From NCBI GenBank assembly GCA_030630095.1, contig DAOVNW010000024.1, forward strand, positions 1 through 9,557: a stretch of DNA of 9,557 nucleotides, read 5' to 3'. Both the position numbers and the translations under genes were made by a program. This document shows positions 1 to 9,100 of the stretch, in pieces. The notes beneath the pieces are model-generated. The model was not told the origin of the DNA and did no database searches. It was given only the letters and a program-made list of their open reading frames with translations. The stretch comes from Candidatus Omnitrophota bacterium (lineage in GTDB: Bacteria; Omnitrophota; Gorgyraeia; JAGLLT01). Within the stretch, counting starts at the first letter, position 1, and every line of letters starts with the position of its first letter.

Positions 1-106
1 GAGGGGGAGTTTTTGTCCATTCCGAGATGAGAAGCCATTTGTTCAAACTGGCTGACTATAAAGGTCTTTATCTTTGAGGTGGTTGGGTGAGAGGATGAGA
101 TAATGG
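1..106 (-). repeat. Terminal copy of the 106-bp direct repeat, cut by the window edge
   Basis: This copy follows the GT-B glycosyltransferase and its DTASSP linker and reads in the same frame as the copy at 7624-7729. Identity runs right up to base 1, so the repeat probably continues outside the window. In the internal copy the next thing encoded is a NadD-like nucleotidylyltransferase, so a second copy of that domain may follow here. That is inference from one edge only. Confidence 0.95.
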
Positions 107-3100
107 GGGACGAGGCGGTGTCCTTGACCGGGATCGCCACCTTCTCTATACCGTCAGCCAGCAATACGGCCTGGATGAATTTCCCAAACTGCTGTCTAAA
201 CTCATCGGACATTACATCGATCATTTGCCCTTTCTCTTGAGCCAATTCCGCTTTTCTCTGTTCAAAGATTCTCTTTTGTTTGCTTATGATAAGCCCTTCG
301 AAGAAGTTAAAAGTAAGGGGTGTGGTATTAAGGCGTAAATTGTAATTCTCGATAAAACATTTAAAAGAAGCTTCTTTTAATATTTTTATCTGTTCTTCGG
401 ATAAAATCAGCAATTCGCTTATCGCCCGGGCCAAAGCTTCCGGTTCCTGAGCATCGGCCAGTATTCCGTTGCTATCATCTAAGCGGTATTCGCGTATATC
501 TTTGATTAATTCTTCCGGCCCGCCCGAACCCTTTAAGGCGACAACCGGCACATGAGCCCGCCAAGCTTCCAGAATAACCAGGCCAAAAGGTTCGTTGGTG
601 GACGGCACCAGAATAACATCCGACCCTGTGCGTATGGAATCGGTATCGGCCTGGTTCTTTACGTGTTCATTTATCCAGAGAATGTTCGGATGCACCGGTA
701 TCCGTTCATCGGCAAGCTTCTGCATCTCTTTACTGTCGGGGGAGCTGGCAATCAATACCAGTATATACTGACGAGGGTCGAGATGACGCAGGGAATCGAT
801 TAAAATATGAAGTCCTTTCTGGCCGGATAGCCTGCCCACATATGTTATGATTTTACGCATTCCCTGTTTAGCTTCCGAGAGCATATCCTTCAGCTTATCG
901 ACCTTGCCGGGGTTGGACTGGGCGTGTTTATCAAGATATCTTTCCAGGGTTTCAAAAGATTTGTCCCGGTCTACCGAAGGAATGCTGTTGTTCTCGGCCG
1001 GTATGCCGTGATATATTTTCTCCATTTTGGCCGCCATGTCTGGAGAACGGGGATAATTGCATAGTTGTAAAGCACCCTCGGCATACTTTGCGAACCGACT
1101 GCTTAAATTTAATGCCGGCTTGGGCCGTTTATTTGTAAATTCGGCCTCCAGCAGTTTGAATCCTTCTTTATCTTCCTGAGCTTTTGCAGTTAAGACTCCA
1201 TTTTCGTAAGCATAGCCGTTCTCGCTTAAAACAAGAATAAATTCCTTAAACCAAGCGCTATATTCCCGGTTTACCACTTCAAATTTATCGCTAAACCTAC
1301 CACCGGGGCCTTTTCTTTCTATATAACCCTGCCCGACCAGCTCTTCAAACAAAGCCGGTGAATCTTCTCCCGCCAGCCAGGCGAAGTGATCCTGGTTTAT
1401 TACCACTTCCCCTTCCTGGTAAAACCGCAGGACTTCGCCACCGTTACCGTCGGTCATAGCAATGATGCCGTCGGAATAAGAAGGGTAATTGGCTTCAAAA
1501 TTATTAGCCTGACGCTGACCGTATACTCCCCAATGGGGACCGTCTTCGCCGCTGAAATCACCGGCTTTCCAGTATTTGCTAGGCTGGACGCTGTGGAAAA
1601 TAGCGGCTATGGCCGTGGCCGGCAATTTCCGGGCCAATAAAGGCACAGCTCCTCCGTTGTACCATGCCTGGATATAGGCAAGAAGTATCTCCGGATGTTC
1701 TTTGGTTAAATATTCGACCATTATCTGCGACAAGTCGTAAGCGTGCCTTACTGTTTCATATCCTCCCACCTTTTTCTTGGATACGCCGTAAAACCTGAGG
1801 TTGAGGAATTCATCGTCATTAACATCGTCAGCTTTCCGGGATAAATATTCCCCAAGAGTGAGTTCTTTACCTTTGAGGTTTGTCCCGTCGTTATCCCAGC
1901 CTATTACTATAATTCTTAAGAATTCTGAAAGATACCGGGTAAGAGTTTCTATGTAAGTTCCGATGCCGCCATAACCGGATATTCCGTTGCCCATTTCCGT
2001 GGTCATAACGGCAATCTCATAGTCCAATCCTTCGAAGACCTTTACGTATTTCTCTCTTCCGCTTACGACTAATACTTTGTTGCCTTCGGTATCCGCCGCT
2101 AAATAAGTTCCCAAGCCTTTTTCGCTGGCTAAGGCTGTCTGAAAAACCCTGAAATGCATTTCACCGGGATTACCAAGGGATATTTCTCCGGCCACAGCCC
2201 TTAAATCTCTTTTTAAGGCCGAATACAAGGAAATGATGCTCTGGCCTTCTTCATCGATTAAAACTCCGCTTATCCCTGGATTTGCCAGATATTCCTTCAA
2301 TTCCCCAGATTCCTTAAAGGCCGATTCGCTGGTTACTTTGCCTATTATTTGACCGACCAGAGAAGAGGAAGAGGCGGTATCGGCTACCACCTCTATAATA
2401 ATAGCTGATGACGCCCCCCGTACTTCCGAAGACCTCTGTAATAAGAATATGTGCGCTATAGGTTTTTCTTTTTCCGAAGAATCAAGTCCCATTCTTATTA
2501 CGGCCCCTTTCTTTTCGTAAGTTTCTCCGTTCAACAAATCTCTTAACACATATTTTTCTTCATTATCTATGCCTAAATCCTCCAAAGGCATTACTGCGTC
2601 TACCCATTTAAGAGTGCCTTTGGGGTCAATGTTTACCGCTACCACTATTACATTGCTGTTGTCCGGCGTCTTTTTTATGAATACCACTATATCTTTCCCG
2701 GCCATACCCCATGATTCTGTTTCGATAAATCGGATATTGTCCAACTGCAAGGCCGGATTTTCATGCCGTATCCTGTTTACCCGCGATATAAAATCACTGA
2801 CATTCGGTATCTCGCCTTTTGCCGCGGCTTTAAAGTAAGGATCCCAATCCCATACTTGATACTTCTCGGAATCCATGTAATCGGTTGAGCCATTCTTCGC
2901 TTGTTGATTCATGCATAATTCATAAAGCGGCCCATAAATCCCTATGCTCGGTAGCATTGTTGCCAAAACATATTTCATTTTAAACATTGTCGGCGGAGCA
3001 TTCCGCAGTAATTTGGGTAATATGTCGGGAGTATTTATATAGCCTATACCTCTCAGGTAATATCTTGTCTCAGGCGTTACTATGCCTTCGTTGGGATCTT

Positions 3101-6100
3101 CTATAAATTGCCTGGTTTCCGCTTCGGTGTCTTTCCAGGGATAATAACTGTACGATAACTGAAAACCAACCTTGCCCAAAAGCCTCATTACTTTAGGCTC
3201 AGTGAAGGCTTCGGCTAAAAATATCACTTCGGGATGTTTCTTATGAATCTCATCAATGAGCCATTGCCAGAACCTAAACGGCTTCTTATGGGGATTATCT
3301 ACCCTGAATATTACAACTCCTTGTTCAATCCAGAACTCCACAACGTCTTTCAGTTCATTCCACAAAGCCTCCATATCTTCATCTTTTTCGGGATAAAAAT
3401 TCAAGGAATATGCGTCCTCATATTTCTTGGGAGGATTCTCCGCGTATTGAATGTTTCCGTCCGGACGCTTATAAAACCACTCGGGGTGATTGTGAACGTA
3501 AGCGTGGTCCGGGGAACACTGGATAGTCAAATCCAAGGCTATCTCTATCCCTTCTTTCCTGGCTTCTATCATGTATTTTCTGAAATCGTCTATTGTTCCC
3601 AAGTCCGGATGTATTGACTTATGGCCACCGCCACCTTCAACTTTAGCTTCAACGTCTCCTATCGCCCAAGGACAACCCGGTTCACCATCCTGAACCACCA
3701 AGCTGTTATTCTGCCCTTTACGTTTTGTCCTCCCTATGGGATGTATCGGCGGCAGGTACAAGACATCAAACCCCATTCCACTCTTGCCTATACGCGCTAA
3801 GTCCCCAATCGCTTTTTTAAATCCTCCGAATGAGCGGGGAAAACTTTCGTACCATGTTCCGAAACGCGCTCTATCACGATTAACCATTATCTCCAAAGGT
3901 ATAGTTTCCTCGTCGTAAACGGACAACCCGGCCTGAGTCTCAACTTCAAAGCTATACTCATACCGTCGAACTTCATTGGGAGTAAAATCACATTCCCAAC
4001 GAAACGTCTCTTCCTCTACGCGCCTCATTCTTATTTTGTACCAATGGTCATTACTCCATTTCTTCCGGTACTTCATAAATACTTTCTTAGTCTTAATCAA
4101 GACATCGGCGCTTATATTAATTTTTTCGTTTACAATGCTCTTAACCGGATAAAAACCATTGTCTACTCTTGGCTGTATATTACGTATCCAGGGTAATTCA
4201 CCATTCTTGCCTATTCTTCCCCCCGGAAGCACTGTTATCGGGGGCCCATAGTCAGCATAGTGGATCAAACAGTCTTTCAACGTGTATTTATTGATTAATT
4301 TCCTGAAGTCGTCACTTTCTACTATCTGAAGTATTTCTCCGGCATAATTATTGTTCTCTGCCTGCTGTTTATCGCTGTCCGCCGCTAAATTATTCTTCTC
4401 CTTCAGGTATTGAATATAACCACTTATCCACGTATTTTCTTCCGATGAAAGGCCTTTCTCACCAATAATACGCTCCAGTAAAACAATCCCCTGCAATACG
4501 TCACTATAGATATCTTTAAATTCGTGAGGCGCGCTCTTGCACCTTTTAATAATCTTTCTTCTCCATGTCTCAACAACATCTACCCATGCTTCTATTGTGT
4601 ACTCGTGCTGTTCCGGTTTTCCGGTAATTTCAAAACTTGCCGTCCAGTGGGAAATCCACTTTTCATGCATCTTCTTTTCCTGCCATTTATTCTGTCCGTC
4701 TTTTTTGCGCCATTTAACCACAACGCCCAAGGCACAGGATTCATGCAGCAAGGTATCTATCTCAATGGTGATACGGTAGCGGTTTTCTTCCAGTTTTTCT
4801 ATCCAGCCGTCGACATTCTCTATAACAATAGCCTCCTGTAAGATCCCTAAACACTCCCTGAAAGACTTGACGGAATCAGTTAAAGAGCTCGAGGCGGTTT
4901 CGGACGAACCATTAATATGGTTCATGAGCTTCTCTTTTGTAGTGTGGTTATCTTTGCTACGCCAGGCCTGATAAACAACCTCTATCTGCTTATCTACATG
5001 ACGAGCCGCTTTCTGGACAGTGTTAAAATAGGCTGTGCGGGGATTTATTCTCTCTTGTTTCTGTTCGTAGTCCTTTATTTCCTTAATAAAGCTTGCCACA
5101 CGGGCTCGCCAGAGACATTCAAAAACTTCAACCAGATCCCTTAAACGGTATTCTTTGTATTCCTCTATCATCGAAATAGTTATAACGAAAATCCTGGCAT
5201 AGAGGTCTTCGGATATCTTAAAGTTATCTTTATTGCTTTCATCGGCCTGAGCATCTATCTGTTGGGATATTTTTTCTCCCAAAACCTCTCTTATAAAGCT
5301 CCTATATCTTAGATATCCCTTCTTGAATTTCTCATATACTACGTCGGAATTTAAGTCAAGTTCGGGGGGTAGTTTAAGCCGCAATTCTTCCGGTCCTAAT
5401 TGACCTATTGCTTCTATATCTTTATTGAGATTTTCATTTATGAATTCGGCGTTCATCTCCAAGGCCCGGTAAGCCGACATCAATACCTGCTCGAACATTA
5501 TCCTTAGGTTATCTACCTTTAAGATTACCTTGCTGCCTTCGGCCGCTATCTTTTCAAACGGCGGTAAGTTAGCCAAGGCAGTGGGATAACCGGTTCTCTT
5601 CTGTTCTTCAGAATGAGCGAATATTCTTTCCCTTAAGGCATCCTGGTTGTCTATGGCAAAAACATAACTCCCATCCTGTTTTATCAATACTCTTGTTTTG
5701 ATCAATTCTTCTACTTGCTCGTCGCTTAAACGTTCTTCTCTCATCCGAGCGCTCTCTTTGTGGAGTTTTTCACCTAGAGCCGTTTCAAACAAGGCCGCGC
5801 CGGTAGCCACGCTTATCCAGGTAACCACGTTATCGTATCCGAACCTTAAAAAATTATGGTCATTCCATAAGCTGTCTTTGTTCACGACAATCCTAACCAA
5901 TTCTATGGAAAATCCGAAATCGCCTCCTATAGGCTGCTGGATTCGGCGCCGATAGAACACTTCACTCCATATACGCATTAAGAACTTGGTAATAGTGGCG
6001 TCGTATATCGACCTTGTATAATAAGGTAAAATAAACACTTTATCGTTACCCTTGTTTATCCTGGTATCGAGAGCCGGCTCCAGCAACTCCTTGACCCAGC

Positions 6101-9100
6101 GGGGGCTTATTCCTTTTATGTCATCTTCTCTCTCCATATCTTCTATTTCTTCTATGCTCAGTTCATTCCAATTTATAGCTTTGTTTTGAGAAGGTTTTCC
6201 TTTAAACATAGTCCATAAATCAGCGTCAACATGCAACATTGCCTTTGTATCAAGTTTATCGGCAATCTCAAACATCCACCTTACACTGTTACCTTTACCT
6301 GTACTTTTATCGACCTGGATTATAAGATAATCTATATTTTCATAACCTTCTTTGTCCGATTCTTCTATTAAACTGGCTAATGTTTTTTCTCCGGCTTCCC
6401 CTCCGGCTATCGGGCCTACCGCCATAATTAACCCCCGGCCATTTCCCTGATAATACTTATTCAATCCTGTTCTCAAGGTATTTAGCACATGCGGCGCGGT
6501 ATCATGCTCATCATAAAAAGTTATCCCTAACAATTTGTCTACTTTTACTCCGGCTGACTTAAGCGCTCTAGCTAACATTGCTACTGATAATTTAAATTCG
6601 GTTTGTGATACCAATTCAGGTCTTTCTTTAGTAATTTGAGAAGGTATTTCTTTTTCTCTGACAGCATACAAATCTATATCTGAAGCTTTTATTAACTCAT
6701 TTATATCCCTATCGTTGAATCTTCCCCTGATTCTTATAGGAGTTGTTTTAATGCTATCTATCGCGCTCGATGAATACTTCCTGGAATTAATGAGCATGTC
6801 TTTATATGTATCGTGATGTTGTTCTATATAGGTAAAGCCTGAGTAAGATAAGTCGATTAGGTTATGGGTATCTATGTCCTGGAGAGCGTTTCTCAGTTTG
6901 GTTGATGATGCCTCTCCTACTCCTTCAAACATGGTGATATCAAGGGTAGAAGGAACTGTCTTTGCGATATCGCCTCTTGATATGAAGATGGCTTTTACTT
7001 TATGCTTGAGTTTATTTAGACTGTATTTATCAGGGTTGTCTTCTAATTTCTGGATGGTGTCAGGTGAAGGTTCTTTTTGGTGGCTGATTACCCAATCTAA
7101 GTAGGCGTCGGTGCCTCTTTTTAAGCTGTCGGGGGCGTCTTTATCCGACCATCTATTGTAGTGGTCTCCGCCTACCATGTAGAAGGCGTCTATCTTCTGT
7201 TTGGGGTTAAGCTTTAACATTCTGAAGATATCGGTCTCCCCGTCCGGGCTTAAATTCTCGCTGAAGCCGTATAAAGGAGCAAACATATTAAGCTGTTTTT
7301 TGGCCAGCTCATGGCGGAATGGCTGGGTGTGGACCAGTATGGGTTTACGGGAATCAGCCCCGGCAACCACATAGATTACCTTATCTAAACCTACTTCGGC
7401 TATTGCTTTTAAACCTATAAGCAGATGGTCCCAGTGGAAGGGATTAGCAGCGCAGGGGTATATACCTATGCGTAATACTGTATTGGTAGGTGTAATGTCG
7501 GAATCACTTGCCTGTATCTTTATCGTTACATCAGGGTTAATAGTTTCATTTGGGTCATTGCTTAAGAGGCGTTCGGCTATTCTTTTTAAGAAGCTTTCGG
7601 CTAAAGCTGTTCTGTTGGTTACTGAGGGGGAGTTTTTGTCCATTCCGAGATGAGAAGCCATTTGTTCAAACTGGCTGACTATAAAGGTCTTTATCTTTGA
7701 GGTGGTTGGGTGAGAGGATGAGGTAATGGAGCTTGAAGTTGTTTTGAATGATGTCCGCCCTAAAACTACGTGGCTAACCGCCGGGCTAAAGTCGGCCGCC
7801 ACCCTATTTATTGCCGGCCCGCGGGCTAAAGCATTGACCCCGATTATTGTGGCTATCCCCTGCTCGGTCGAGGTAAAGATTGAGGATGATGAAATACTTT
7901 TATCATATACAAAATTTATGAATTCTGCTATTTGCGGATTTATATCTTTACCAAGGCCCCTGATTATATCGTGTCTATTTAAATACCCTACATTTTGTGC
8001 TAAAGCTAATAAGAGTTCTCTTAAAAATTCTTTGTCTTCATAAGCTTTACGTAAATCCCGAGTAATCTTCCAGTATTTCTCATCTACTATTTCTAAACCA
8101 TATTCAAAATCAGGCACTAAGTCGCCTTTGGCAGTATAGACAATTAAACGCCACATTTCTGCTAACACCATTCTGATAGCCTGGTTAACTTTATCTCTGT
8201 CTAACCTATAATCAATAGTATGGCTTATGCCGTTTACCAAGCCTGATTGTATACTTTGGGCAAAACCCTTATTGAATGTAGCTTTTGTCCTAAACTGCTG
8301 CAGAGGGGTTTGAATATAAATGATACCTCCTTCTAAGAAAGCCAAATTCTCAAAATTCTCTCCGGTATGCCGGGATAAAAGCTCTGATCCTGTAACTTCG
8401 TTTAATCTTTTCAGCAACTTGTTTCTTTCGCTTACTGATAAATTTTCATCTTTTTGAATCATCTGAACTATAACCTGATATATAATTTCAGCTTCAGCAA
8501 CTTTAACTATTTCTCTTATCTTCTCCTCATCATTCAAAGCCCGGGCAAAACTTTTTATATTATCCTGAGTAATTGTAGTTTTATCAGATACTTTTATGCT
8601 GTAGCCGCCGGAAACCGCGCTGTATATCAAAGGACGGGTTAACCGGCCGTAACCGCCGGCAATCCATATTCCTTTCTTAACCATTCCTTTCTTAAACAGC
8701 CTGAAGGCTTCTTTAAATGTATCGATATTATCATTACCACAAATTATCAAATGATCCGCCCTTACCGGTAATTCCTCTCTTTGGGTAAGGAATGCAATCA
8801 AATCGTTTAAATTCCTTAAGACAAGAGGACTGCTGGAGCCGTTTAGACTTGAACTGCTTTTATTGTCATTATTATTTTTCGGTGATGATGAGCATGGAGT
8901 TTTTGGCTCTTTTGTTTTATCAAATACATTTTGAGCCGATTTTCCCGATGCACACATTAAACTTTTTATTTTTCTTAATATATCTTCTATCGCGGGTATA
9001 GCTGCTGAGACAATCCAAAACAACCTTACGACAATAAGAACAAACGGCTTAAATAAAGACATAGTGTTTTTCTGTTTTTCATTCTTCTTTGTTTCCGCAT

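Larger units (their letters stand above)
2436..4829 (-). other. glgE: GlgE-type alpha-1,4-glucan:maltose-1-phosphate maltosyltransferase (GH13_3) domain (residues 1577-2374)
   Basis: GlgE transfers maltosyl units from alpha-maltose-1-phosphate to the non-reducing ends of alpha-1,4-glucan in the cytoplasm. The match is strong throughout the catalytic barrel: RARFGTWYESFPRS (1896-1909), FDVLYLPPIHPIGR (1930-1943), GCPWAIG, GGHKSIHPDLGT, EIALDLTIQCSPDH, RPDGNIQYAENPPKKY and NTPDI (Asp2178). The nucleophile is Asp2087 in FRVDNPH and the acid/base is Glu2116 in FLAEAFTEPK. Their 29-residue spacing equals that of Asp394 and Glu423 in Streptomyces coelicolor GlgE. The C-terminal beta domain ends at HIFLLQ. 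At about 798 residues the module is longer than the usual 650-700, mostly because a second N-terminal beta-sandwich appears to be present. The module sits between two glycosyltransferases. No branching enzyme, TreS or maltokinase is visible in the window. Confidence 0.95.

Noticed and set aside
1..106. The direct repeat as part of an insertion sequence, CRISPR array or attachment site
   Set aside because: Both copies are translated in frame within one protein. There are only two copies with 7.5 kb of coding sequence between them, with no transposase, inverted ends or spacer pattern.
3234..3617. Plus-strand open frame of 127 codons, the longest on that strand
   Set aside because: It lies antisense to the GlgE catalytic barrel, where the minus-strand protein match is very strong. 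It shows no family features and no ribosome binding site worth noting. The other plus-strand open frames are likewise antisense shadows.
8327..8333. GGAGGT-like sequence on the minus strand as an internal ribosome binding site
   Set aside because: It encodes Glu-Gly-Gly inside the YdcF-like domain and no start codon follows at a suitable distance; a chance match in coding sequence.
8820..8915. Ser/Asn codon runs as a microsatellite or assembly error
   Set aside because: The serine and asparagine codons are mixed (TCA, AGC, AGT, TCC; AAT, AAC), and the frame is kept on both sides, so this is a selected linker and not simple repeat expansion.
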